Made by a program: the position numbers and the translations under genes
Part shown: piece after piece, positions 12,650 through 25,857 of the stretch
Position numbering within the stretch: the stretch's first letter is position 1
Layout of the letters: every line of letters begins with the position of its first letter
The notes under the pieces: model-generated
Told to the model about the DNA's origin: nothing
What the model saw: the letters and a program-made list of their open reading frames with translations, nothing else
The model's database searches: none
Assembly (NCBI RefSeq): GCF_020882245.1
Contig: NC_083597.1
Location: 77,602,152 to 77,666,151 of the forward strand
Direction: 5' to 3'
DNA length: 64,000 nucleotides
From: Rhopalosiphum padi
Taxonomy: Eukaryota > Arthropoda > Insecta > Hemiptera > Aphididae

Positions 12650-15600
12650 CGGCCGCCGCTACGGTCGGCCTGTAATATTATTATTTTTTACTCATAAATT
12701 TCTACGCACTATATTATATTAAATATTATTATATAAAATACCTATACCTATATATTAAAACGTGACGACCTATTCCTTTTTATACGCGATACATATACGC
12801 ATAATAATATATTATAATAATTAAAAATAATAATAATAGATATATAGATAGATAGACCACTAGATGACACTATTATATTTAATAATATATTAATGTGTTC
12901 TATGATTGGTACCTATAACGTATATAGATCTGCCCATCCCTTAGAAATTGAAGTAAAACAACCATATTTATTGTTTATACATAATAATTATCATAATAAT
13001 ATATAGGTATTTATAAATTATAACTACTTAATAATAGCCATAACTTGCAATACTTGCATATTAGGTTATTAGGTTACCTACCCATAATACCTACTATCAT
13101 TTCATAATAATATATACTATTATATATAATATAGTTGTATACTTTTATTGCTACGGTGTTATCGAATTTTAGGGGAAACGATACCTACTATTTTTTTTTT
13201 TTATTGTTCCATCGTCATCATCTCTTACCCGCTTCTCAATGTCTGTGATTTCGAAATTGTTTATGGATGTTCATTATGTCATTCTAACACCAAATTTACC
13301 ACGACACAACAGTACAACACAATATGATTATCGATCACACAAGTAGGTACCTAGGGTACCCGATATTATGGATATAGCCTATAACAGTCTAAGCCCGCTA
13401 AGGTATCGCATATACTTAATCTGCATTATAAATAGGTAGGTAGGTACCTATGCCTATTGCTGTGTTTCTCTCGAACGTTGTCGAGCATGTAGATACATAA
13501 ACTTGGCTTAGCCAATGCCCAATGGCCAATACACCAACTACTAAGTGGTTCTACGATATGCACCAGTATGACGTCCTAATATATAGTCTAACTCCTCAAA
13601 TATAGTATTGTATAAATAGGTTATGTCGTGTGTGAGTATTGTAATAAAATTGTAAAGGAAAAAATATTGAAAAAATTGTTTTGCTAAAATCGATCAAAAT
13701 AACGGAAATAATCAAAAAAAAAAACTAATAACTTTCGATATCAAGTGTATTTCGTTATGTTTTTTACCTACCTATCTATGGCTGCCTTTATTATTACACT
13801 GCATATTATATTAAAATATAAGCACGCTATAAAATGGTCTAGCTCATGATTTGGTCCCCAGCACAAATGGACGTTGTACAATCATTTTTTTCTTAATTTA
13901 TATTCATAGCAGATTAGTAGGTATACAATTATTAAATTATAATAATATCAATTTTAAAACTTAATATTAGGTAACTTCGATTTCCAGGTACATGTACCGT
14001 AATATTTATACTTACGCCTAACTATTTTTTTAAGTCCTGCAATCTCTTAAACATGATTATACAGTCGACGCTTATAATTTTTGAAGTAAATAAAATTATA
14101 CTTAGATATTACAATAAGAATAAAAATAATAAATTCACTATAAAATAAATACATAACGATATTCTGTATTTTTATGTTGTTAAGCCTATATATCAAAGAA
14201 AAAAAATTCAGACTGGGTGGGCCAGATCAAATACTCACTATAGGTAGGTAGGTATTAATGTATTATAATAAAACTCATCTCAATAATCATTACATTAATA
14301 TATAATATTAATAATCGGCGATAATGTGAATTGTGAATTACCTGCTTTTTATTTCCAAGTATGTAGACATTTTTATTAATATTACGGTACTACGGTAGGT
14401 AACAATGTTAAAAGGTACAGCAAATGCCTGTAAAATCTCATAATTCATAAATAGTTATATACCTATTTGCAGTAACCACCTATTTCTCTTATAAAATTAA
14501 CAAACGATTTAAAAACGGTAGTTTATAAATTAGCATGATCTATTCAAATGACGATTGCGTTAATACGTTATTAAATGTAAATTTACGTTACCTATCGTTG
14601 TTTTTAATATTATTATTATTCCCAAAGGCGTTTCATTAGGCGAGTTTCCGATAAAAATATTAGTTCATGCCAACTTACAAGCCAATGTTTATTATTTATT
14701 AACTATTTTGAAATCAAGGTGATATGAATTATATACATTGAAGAATCTTACTGGCATTTCTAAACGTAAATTCTCTAAAGAACGTGATTTACCAAAGAAA
14801 TTTCCTAATAATTATTATAACTAATTTATTTTATATACAACTGCTAACACGAGTAGAAAAAATTATCTACAAACACCTACACTATCTTTTTATTGTTCTA
14901 CTAAAAATCATTATATCACGCATTTAGTTAAAAATATCAAGACGTAGCAAATTAAAACAACCTTGGACTATTTTTAAATCTGTATGAAATAATTTACTTC
15001 TTAAATTTCAAATGCTAACTCATCTGAATCTACATTTTTAATTAACTGTTACCTATGACGTCCAAAAGCCAAAAATGTATTAGTGGCGATCCACATGTAA
15101 TAATAACTATTCAAAGAAAATTAAAGAATTTACGGTCGTTTTCTTGTTGAGTGTTTTGTAAGTTAATTTAGATAATAAAATTTTATATTAATCTATCTAG
15201 TCATTTGTTATTTTTTTATTTTTACTGTAACTTGAAAAATGTATAAATTTCTAAGAAATTAATTCATTATTTTATACATTAAACCCATATAAATTACATT
15301 TCAACTTTGACCATTTATCTAATTAATATTAACTAAACTAAAAGAAAAATAATATTAGTTATTGATTTTATATTAAATAATTCACACTTTAGGTGTATAG
15401 TAATTATCTAGTAAATAAATGTCAACCTATTAAAAACAGACTACTGTTAAATAGATTTATTAAAATTTATGTTAAAAAAATAAAAATTAAAAAAAATATA
15501 AAACAAAAAATAAAAATGTAAAAAAATTATACTTGCATTATTTTGATTTTAAACAGAAATACAACTTATACTTTTCAAAATGAGTACATATTAAACCCAG

Positions 15601-16955
15601 GTTTTAAAAACATTAACAATTATTTAAAACCTCGAAACAATTTTGAACCGAAAAAAAGTTGCATTACATATATATTGATATAAACCATATTAAAAAGTTT
15701 TTCATAATTGGTAAAACCATAAGCAGCATATGCTATCATTAACTAATAACTTGTAAAACTAATTGAAATAAATTTAAAGGAAAACATAATAGGTTTATTG
15801 CTATTTAGTTTATAAAAAATAAACTAAATAAATGTTAAAAAGATAATAACAATAATTATTATGAAATTAAAATATACACATAATGTCAATTTACCACAAC
15901 TACACAACTTAATCCATTTAATTTTAAGAAATTATCTTATAACTTATGTGAAAAAAATATGTATAAATAAAATTACATAATATGCACTTAATATAATTTA
16001 ATAATATTATATAATAATACTAAGAATTAAATGTGTCAATTTACATGTTTTATATATATTATATTAAATATATATATGGTTATAATAATTTTGTATTTAC
16101 AATTATAATTCTTATGTACACACACTTATTCTTTTAACAATTATTAACAATTTTCAACATATCAGAAGAATTTAATGTGTACATAATAAGGTTTAAAACA
16201 AATGTATTTATTATATAATATAATACAGTATTAGATTAAGTGAAAAAAAAATATAGGCTTTATTTCTTTGTAATATTTTACACTGTACTCATTTAGCATC
16301 ACTTTTTAGTATTAACAATTATTATTAGCATAACCTAAGTTATAGTTCTGTGTTTTACACATTTAGAATAATTGTATGTAACAATATTACAAAATATTGT
16401 TTAATAAAGTTAAAGTCAAATAGATTTTAATATATTTGACAAATTAAAATTCAATATTCAGCCTCTTTAAAAATTGATGAATTTATTTAAACCATTATGT
16501 ATATTTAGTTACAAAAATAATGCATCGACATACAAATAATAAATTAAATATTATTGTTTTACAGTTTTATAAAAACAAAAACAATTCAATAAATACAAAT
16601 TTTAATTATCACAAGTATAACAACTAATTGTTCAAAATCAATTTTTTTTTTTTTTTTTGTTTGTGAAGAAATAAAACCAGATTTGACATAATTTCAATAT
16701 GATGAAATTATTAAAATTGATCAAGAATATTGCAAGGAATATACACTACACAACCCTCATAAATAATATTAATATGGTAACATCATCTTGGCCACATTAT
16801 CTAATTAGGTGCAAAATGGCAACATTTTATTATATTTATAGCAATTAAAATATAAATGTATGTGCAAAGCGTACATACAGAAAAAAAAATATATTGATAT
16901 ACAAAGAAAATATTACAACTAAGCAGTTAGTAGTACACAAAAAAAAGTCCATCAT
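12650..16955. other. AT-rich intergenic region, GPCR to zinc-finger gene
   Basis: I see no gene here. The region holds simple tracts (a GATA-like run near 12838-12855, GTAGGTAGGTACC near 13434-13448, a T run near 16641-16659) and the 3' UTRs of the two flanking genes, which point into it from both sides. Several TTTATT motifs, read as AATAAA on the - strand, lie left of 16956 (for example near 16260) and could serve the zinc-finger gene. Confidence 0.6.
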
Positions 16956-19900
16956 TTATCCAATGTGCATGGTTTGAATGTGTCTCATAAGTTCCTTTCT
17001 ATCCTCAAATACTTCATCGCAAATATCACAAGAAATAATTTCTGCAAAAACAGGTGCCATTTCTTCAGTGCTCAGCTCAATGTTAGCACCAACCTCCTCA
17101 ACATAATCTGTATCAAACACTAGTTCTGTTTCAATCAAACAATCATCATTTGAAGCTTCCACAATTAAATCACAATGATCGCCATATCGACCATCAGAAT
17201 TATCTACAAAATATTGTACTCCATTTTCACCAGAAAAATCAATGTTGCATATGTTGTCTAAATCTTGTACATTAAATATTGACTGGGCACTAACTGCCTC
17301 GATTTTCATGTTACTAAAATCTGTATCCTCTACAGATATCTGATCTTCAGGTTCTTCTGGATTATCATTTTCTTTGGATTCCTCTCCTAATGACGAATCC
17401 ATAACTGTAGGATCAGATCTTGAAGAATAATAAAGAACAGTTGAACATGTTCTAGTGCATTCTCCATCTTTAAGCACAAAGCTATGCTTTTTTGGTATAG
17501 ATTCTGGCTTGGGAACTGTGTGTTTTGATTCACTTGAACTTTGTTTAGAAGACTTTTGTTCGCTTTTTACTAACCTGCCATTAACAATTTTGTATGTTTT
17601 AACTGGAGACTTACTAGGAGGACTAGGAGGAGCTATAGTTGGAGGATTGTAAGGCATATCATCCTGTTCTATTATTGATTGTACTGCTTGCTCTTCTACT
17701 GTAGGCATGGGTTCATCTTCGCAGCTCTCTGTGTCGGACTGCCCAGACATAACTGTAAATACTTTTTCTACTAAGCACCACGTATCTTTTCGATTACCCA
17801 ACTTGCTACGACGCTTATACTTGCGAGGTCCAATCTAGGATAAAGAATTATATTCTTGTTATTTAATTAAATTATACATATTACATATAATTCAAATTAA
17901 AAAAAGAAAATTACAGGTACTACTCTAGATCGTTTAGTATTGTCATCACTGTGCTGAACTAAATGTGAACAAAGCTCCATTGAAGATCGGAACAAATATC
18001 CACACACTTTACATTCATAAAAATTTACTTGACCACCTTTTGCCTCAGTTCCAGCATGATGTGCTCGTATATGTTCACGCAATACAACCTAAAATAATAT
18101 TACATTATAAAAAATATAGATAAGAGTATTTAGTAAAAAATATTATAGGAATTGAATAATTTTACTCTTTGATTGAATGCCTTTGGACAGACAGGACAAG
18201 CATATGGCTTTTCACCAGTATGTATTCGTTCATGTTTTCGAAGAGTACCACCATCAGCAAAAGCTTTATTACAATATCTACAACCATAAGGTCGTTCTCC
18301 TGTATGTATTCGTATGTGTATTTGTTGAGATGATCTAGATCCAAATACCTAAATAAAATAATAAATTCTATATATTATATTAGCTAAAACCATAATCATA
18401 TATCAATTTCTTTATTATATACAATTTACATAACAAATGAATCGAGTATCAAAATATTCTTGAAAAAACCTCTGTTTAAATATTATTTAATAAATTATTT
18501 TGGAAATATTTTGTTGCATTACAATAACCATAAAGTAACAATTTTAATAATGTAGGGAGGAATTCCAGAACCTGAAAAAAATAATTCCTAACTGAGTGGA
18601 AAAACTTAGGGTAACACTATGACTTTCATGATAGCTATTCTCAAACTATTATGCATATATGATTAGTATGCAGCGGTGGATCCAGACCATTTTTTTTTCA
18701 AGTGATGATGCACATTTTTTTTTTCAGTAAATAAATTATATAAAATATATGAATAAAGTTTCAACACTGACTATACGATTATTATATAGGTATTTATTAA
18801 TTTTTTAAATCATATTTATATATAAATAAAAAAATGACCATTTCAAAATGTGTCTATAGTCCATTGACAGTGAGGGCACAATGGATCCACCACTACTAGT
18901 ACAATAGTTGCTTTCACAATAGTTTGATAGTTACTATTGGTCTTTTTTTACATAATGACACCCACAAAAGCAGTTTTCATGATAGCAAATATCATGTAAT
19001 CATGACTTATGGATAAGAAATTCATTAGTATTTTTTATTTTATTATTATTAATATATAAAAGTATATGAAATAACAGAAAACCATTAAAATATACTCATA
19101 CAATCAGTATTTAGTAAAATATTAACACAAATATTACATTTTTTAAACTACCAATGCAAAGACAATATAATGTTTATGCTACAAGCTGAACAACCAAGGT
19201 CCTACAGAAGTATAATAAATAAAAATTAATAATTAAATACAGTAACTACTCACTTTTCCACAACTAGTACAAGGAAATATTTTTTCAGTCATTGAATTTC
19301 GTGAAATACTAACAGTATTTGCATGACTGGCTTTATGATTAATAAGTGCTCGTTTATCAGCTACTTCTTCACCGCAAATGTCACAAATTACTCCTTTTTC
19401 TCGATGAGTTACCATATGACTAAAAAATAAAATAAAATAAATGTTACTACTACAATTTAAACTTCTTATAATATATATACAGGATGATAACAGGGTTAGT
19501 TTTTTTTATCATTAAACACTCATTATTTCAAAAAGTGTTGACTTTTTTTCAACATTTTTAGTTTCATGCTTTTCTAAAACTATACAACATTTTAATTTTT
19601 TTTCACCCTTATATTTAATCGTGAAATCACTATCAACTTTTGATTTTCAAGTAGCAACGTATATTACAAATTTCATACAATAGAAAGACTATTTTTTTTT
19701 TTATGAATTTATGTTTAAATTATTATTTTTCATTAAACTGTTAGTGAGTTATAGCTCCTCAAAGTTAAGTGTTTCGAGGTTTTTAGATAATTCGTCCTAC
19801 AGGTTATTATGGCTGTGAGGCATTGGTAACTACAGGTGCAAAGTTCATCATTACGTCGATAGACGATAACAAGTTTATTACATATGAAACTAGAAGTAGT

Positions 19901-22900
19901 ATAAAAACCAAAAATCACCCGATTTTGAAAAGCTTATCTAGCTAAAAAATTAACAAAAAATAATAACTTGAACGATAAAATTCATAAAAAAAATAGCCTT
20001 ATTAATTTAATACATTTTAAATACAGATTGCCATTTGAAAATCAAAAGTAGTTTCACTATTAAATAAAAGTGTGAAAAAATAAAAATTTCTTAGTTTGAG
20101 AAAAGTATGAACCAATATATTTTTAAAAAAAGTCAATATTTAATGAAATAATGAGTGTTTAATGATAAAAAAATCACTCTTTATATACATATAAAACATG
20201 GGTGTTAAAATTGTTTTTACTAATTACCGTTTAAGACGTGCTCTGGAATGAAATCTTTTACCACACATTATACAATTATTATCAGATGTGTCATGAATCA
20301 TTAAATGTTTTTGGAGAGCTTTATCGTCTTTGCATTGTTTTCCACAAAGTTTACACGAATATTCAGATAATGAATCCGTATGAATTTGAGACACATGATC
20401 AGACAGCTCATCTGTACTATCAAATGTTTCACCACAAACTAAACATTTTGATTTCTAAACAGCAAATAGATTAAGTTACTTAAATATTTATATAATAAGT
20501 ATTTAAATTTATTTTTCATAAATAACATTTAAATGTTAAAATAAAATTAATAATAAGATACATACTTCAGAAATGTTTGTAGGAATCAAATGTTGCTCAG
20601 TATGCATATCTAACTCTGGCATAGACTTAAAGAACAATCCACAATGTATACACATATGCGCTTCTTCATATATTTCTTCTTCGGCATTTCCAAGTTCTTT
20701 TTTCATATGCTGCCTAAATATAAACAAATTTAAATACAATAATTAAAATATATAATTTATATTTTATTCATATATATCAACTATACTTCTATATTTAATT
20801 CAAAATGAATTATTAAGAACCATAATATATTATATTTGTTATTTGAGTATATAAGCGGTTTTTTTTTTTTTTTTTATAAATAATTAATAATTATCCTAAA
20901 TTTCTTTTTAATCATATTATTTAATATTAGATCAAATACTATAGTAAAATATATATAAACTGACTCAATAAAAAATTACAAAAAGTTGATTTTATATTTT
21001 GGCTTCTCTTTAGTTCAATTTAGGACTGATGTCATCAAAAACTAAATAATTTACCTTTGATGACGTTTTAAAAAATCAAATCTGTCAAATACTGCTCCAC
21101 ATGAATCACAAGAATAAGAAGTCACATCACTGGATTTAGAATTAGCTAATATTGTAAGCTCATAACTATCTGAATTTGATTTTTGAGTAGTTACAATATT
21201 TACACCATCATCAATATGATGAAGACGAGCATGATTAAGAAGTGCTTTTTCACGTGTAAATGAAATTCCACATGGGTTACATGTATGTGGTTTTGAGTAA
21301 AGTTCTGAATTCCAACCAAGAGTAATTAACCGATCTTTCATTGGACGGCCTTTTCCTCTACCCCGGCCTTTACCACGGCCACGAATTTTTGTATTTGGTT
21401 CTTGATATGTGTCTCCTTTATCTTCAGAATCATCACCAGGTGTAACACTCCTTCTATGTATTGGATCCACGAACATTAATTTGTTCATTACTTTTGTAAC
21501 AGATACATTTTGGTTATCTACAAATAATATTATATTAAAGTTATTATGCATAACTTAATATAAATATTCTTAGAAATTAATTGTATACCTAAACCACCAT
21601 CTGATTGATTATCAGGACCAATATGAATTTTCATATGATTAGCTAAATCACATTTACGTCGATAACGAACACCGCATAATGCACAACAAAAGGGACGCTC
21701 AGATTGATGAGTAACCATATGATTCATAAGATGTGATTTTCGATTAAATCTCCGACTACAAAAATCACATGGATATGGATTAACAGAAGATGAAGCTTCT
21801 TCGCCTTCAGGTATTGGTATATCAACATCATCAGTTGATGACATACATTCAACTTCTGTTTCTAATATGCTAAAACAAAATAAATATCTAAATAAAATAA
21901 TTGCTACTTTATTATTGTTATTTATCAGTTATCGCAACTAGTTGATAATCTGAGTACTACCACAAATGTCGTGGTTATTGTGACTACCAAATTTTATCTA
22001 ACTTTTCTGTCTTATAACCAAGTCAGCAGTCAGAATATTTTTTTTATTATTATTTACTGTTAACAATAAAATATTATATCTCAATTATTTGAAGACAAAT
22101 CGATATGAAAAGAAATAGAAATAAAAAAAATTAATAAAAATGATAATTTATAATATATAGATTTATACTGCACATAGAAATAATAGTTAAAATAAAAACA
22201 GTGAAGAATGTTCATGTGTAAAGCTTATACAATTAAATTTTAAACCCAAGAAGAAAAATAAAATTGAAGATGGCTTTTATTATGATGGTATTATTAGAGG
22301 AAAAAGCATTGACATCAGAAAAGTTGAGATTAAGTAAAGATATAAGGTAATTTAGAACAATTCAAATTCTATGGGATGAAAGAAAAAAGCAAATAGTGAA
22401 TAAATAATAAGTTGCAAGTTGGGCCCCACCCACAATTTGAGGGAGTACAGTATGGGCAATATGTTATTAAACCTCATTTGTAGGTGGTATGGTAACAGTT
22501 TATAAACAAAACATAAAATGAAATATTTAACTATTACTCCCACTAGTATAGTAGTATAATTTAAGATTGAAAAGATGGTTATGAGAGGAGATGGTTTTTA
22601 AATATTTGGCTGTATCCAGGCGTAGGATGAAGTAATCGTACCTTAATTTACAGTATTTATGATTGCATTTATAAGTATACAATATATATACAGTTATATA
22701 TTTAACCTAAACTAAAAAAAAATTCTTAAATTTTTCTACAAATGACTTAAAAATGCCATTATTGAGTTAAAACTCTACCAGCACTGTTCTTGTGTTTTTA
22801 TTGACTTTTATTATTTTCTTTAGATTCACAAATTTTAACTTTTTGGCTTTATAAGCTTCAGAAGTTTATACACATAACGTTTACATATAATTATTATAAT

Positions 22901-25857
22901 CCTATGCTGTACCATAACACAATTTATAATATTTTACAGAAGTCAGTTCCTATGCCTAACAAAATATAAGGACTAATGCATAAAAAAAAAGTGAAATACA
23001 TCTACTAACAAACCAACTCCCAATACACATGCTTATTTTTGTAGGATTTAACTGTTAACTTTCAAAATATTTACTTTTGTTACTAATTTTCAATATTTAA
23101 TCAAATATATTAAGAATTATATTTTGTACTTACTTAAGCTTCCAATAAAATTAACCAAAAAATATGCATCAAAAATCTTTTTTATTCATTTTTTTTTTTG
23201 GAAAATTCAAAGTTGAAACATAAATTATTCACAATCATTAAATCAAATATTAGTTACACTACAATTAACATATGATAGTAAGCTACCTACCCAATTTATG
23301 TAGTTTGTGTAATTATTCAGATTGCTCAAGTAGCATATTTTTAGAATACAGTAATTAATATAAATGAATAATAGAGATACAATATGAAATGAAGAATTTA
23401 CATTTAATTTAATTAGCATTTCAAAAAAAAAATATAATTTTAAATATTTTAATGTGCTTGATCTTAAGACATCAAATTATCTGGTTTAAAAAAATCAAAA
23501 GAAATTAATTTATTACATTCGAGGAAAATTATATTTAAGAGGACAACACAACCACATGTAATGTTGGCTTAAATAATATTCTTACCATTAAGTTTGACAA
23601 GGCTGGGCAAGTTAATGATATTTTTTAACTCAGTTAAAGTTAAGTTAAATTAAAATCTAAATTCAGTTAATTGTTAACCAAAATTTAATATTAACTTTTT
23701 AACTCAAGTTAAGTTAGTTAAATAAAAAAGTATCTTGTTTTCACATAAGTAAAATTAAAATAATCGGTACCTAAAATTATTTATGTTATTAGACTAAAGA
23801 ACTTTCATTATTCTATATGTTCCAAAAGGTAACAGTAAAAATTTTGTCAGCACACTTATAACTTATAAAATGTGTACCAGAAAGTTGTATACCTACAATA
23901 GTTCACACAATTTTATTGAAATTAACAACTTGTTTAAATGAAAATTAACTCAAGTTAATTAAAAGTTAATTCGAAACTCCTAAAGTTAATAATTAAGTTA
24001 ATAATCATAAAAAAAATAACTTATTAAGTTAAAAAATTAAATTAACTTAAATTTTTAACTTAATAATGTGTTAATACCCAGCTTTGAAGTTTGATAATAG
24101 GTAAATTTACTTTAATATTAACAATATAAACGAAAATTTGCCATGTTTGTAATATAAAGACAATACATGCTGGTATGACATTCTCTTAATGAAGTATTAA
24201 ACCTTAAAAGCAATTAAGTTCTATGAAAGGAAAAATTTTGGGGATGAACATGAGAAATATTGTGGGACATAGATTAGTATAAGAAATAATAACTCTGGAC
24301 AAGAGATAATACCACAACGGTTTATACATAAAAGAAACATGAAAAAAAAAATAACTTATCAATAAAGTATCTGAGCTCAAATTTAAATAATATGATTAAA
24401 CTACAATTGAGCAGTATTTTCTGTTATTGTCATTTTAAATGTTGAGTAATCTGAAAACCTTTATACCTGTTCGAGAGATTTAATTAAACCAATCCTTGAG
24501 AGATTCTAGAAGAGAAACTATATTATTCTAAAATAGTTTTAACCAAAGAACAATATAATGTTAATAGTTCAAGGATCTTTAAAAAGAACTCAAATATAAA
24601 TCAAGTAATTCTAGAAGTTTATGAATCTTATTGAAGTGAAAGTTAATTAATAACATTTAAAAATATTATGATGTACTTGTTTCGAGGATTAAATATCTCT
24701 AAATAAGTATTTAACTTGTTTATTATTAAATTACTAATAAATTACCAAGTTACTAATAATAATATTAAATTATTATTATTATTATAAAAAATTTAATAAA
24801 CACAATTTTTATTTGTGCAATATAATTTGTATTATGAATTATAATTATGTATTGCATTTTCAATTTTAGATCTTTAATAATAAACAGTTTAGTACATACT
24901 TAATCTATGTGCCATATTAAATGAGCATAACCAATAACTAAGTAAGAGTTAGTAGTGTAAAAAAAAAAGGAAAGATCAAATTGATTAAACTACTGCAACC
25001 ACTAAAATAATTTCCCAGAAATGTTATAGGTCATAATTTATAAGCAATTCTGATTCACAAGTACAATTATTCATTATAGATGAACATGTTATCTCATCTG
25101 TATCTACCGGACAAAAACTAATTATCAAATTTCCGGCAGTTAATCATTATTTAAGCATGAACAAAATATACTCAGTAAGAAACTTAAATCTTTAAAAACT
25201 CACGTGTCAATATTAGTAGAGCGATTCATGTCCCAACTTTGAGTGATTATTTCTTGCTCGGGGCATTCTTGAACAACAACTTCTTCTTGTACATCAAAAA
25301 ATTCCTGGTATTCCTCTTGGGTCATTTGCTGGACAACTTCCTCATCACTAGACTCAAATAAATCGCTAGGGTCAACAGGCTCTTGTTTGACTCGCTGCCC
25401 GGGGTCCATTTCCTATACAATTAAGTATAATTTTAGATAAAAATGTAAAATATGATTAGGTAGTATTAGATTGTAAAAACCAATCTACTACCTTAAAATT
25501 ATCACTGAATGAAGATATGGCAGCTAAGTATTGTAACCCATCAGCATATGGCACAGATTCCATGACCGCTCTAGTCATATTATTGAGCTCATTTTCGCGT
25601 GTACCACTGTTGGTGAAATACGAGGGCTCAATGGTTTGTATTAAACAATTGTCAGACGACATAGCATCGTCAATGTCGTCCGGACTGAAGAACTCTGTCT
25701 TGACAATAGAGTTATTAACATTGTCCGGACTGAAGAACTCTGTCTTGACAATAGAGTTAACACTGTCCGGACATAAAATAGAGTCCTTTCTATCAAAATC
25801 TAGTGTTTGGCTACCAGAATTGATGGACACGATTTCTTCCACAAAGTCAGTGTCCAT
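16956..25857 (-). CDS. Multi-C2H2 zinc-finger protein, 14 fingers, ten coding exons
   Basis: Coding exons, in transcript order: 25857-25492, 25412-25204, 21869-21589, 21517-21055, 20713-20566, 20454-20228, 19419-19254, 18348-18166, 18088-17915, 17834-16956. They sum to 3096 nt (1031 residues) with every junction in phase. An in-frame TAA 18 nt upstream supports the ATG at 25857. Residues 1-220 are acidic, with VKTE twice and VKQE, which match the SUMO consensus. Fourteen C2H2 fingers run from about 224 to 1030; four span exon junctions. The best linkers are HTGERPY and HTGEKPY around 635-665. A Gly/Arg/Lys block, IRGRGKGRGRGKGRP (about 330-344), resembles an AT-hook. The last finger is alone at the C-terminus after a long acidic segment. 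The protein is likely a nuclear DNA-binding regulator; I do not recognise the orthologue. The last donor (17914) has two alternatives within 6 nt, all phase 0. Confidence 0.9.
18671..18895. mobile_element. hAT-like MITE in a zinc-finger gene intron
   Basis: The terminal inverted repeats are CAGCGGTGGATCCA at the left and TGGATCCACCACTA at the right. The flanks TTAGTATG and CTAGTACA are a degenerate match for an 8-bp target duplication. It has no ORF and lies between exons 7 and 8 of the zinc-finger gene. Confidence 0.6.
19478..20190. mobile_element. Foldback element in a zinc-finger gene intron
   Basis: Both ends carry TTATCATTAAACACTCATTA in opposite orientation (near 19508 and 20150-20175). 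Inner segments also pair: CAACTTTTGATTTTCAAGT near 19632 and ATTTGAAAATCAAAAGTAG near 20033. The arms are roughly 200 bp. No transposase is visible. The exact ends and target duplication are uncertain. The element sits between exons 6 and 7. Confidence 0.7.
23535..24189. mobile_element. Decayed TTAA foldback MITE, split by a later insertion
   Basis: The left end TTAAGAGGACAACACAACC and right end GGTATGACATTCTCTTAA match the ends of the 10161-10591 element. The segment AATAGGTAAATTTAC (about 24098-24112) matches its right arm. Most of the left arm is deleted. The copy is interrupted by the 23598-24086 element. It lies in the 3.3 kb intron between exons 2 and 3 of the zinc-finger gene. Confidence 0.7.
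23598..24086. mobile_element. hAT-like MITE with perfect 8-bp target duplication, nested
   Basis: AAGTTTGA occurs directly on both sides (23590-23597 and 24087-24094). The element begins CAAGGCTGGG and ends CCCAGCTTTG, an inverted repeat with one mismatch. The interior is made of degenerate GTTAA/TTAAC-rich sequence pairing across the element. Removing it rejoins the older foldback MITE. Confidence 0.85.
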
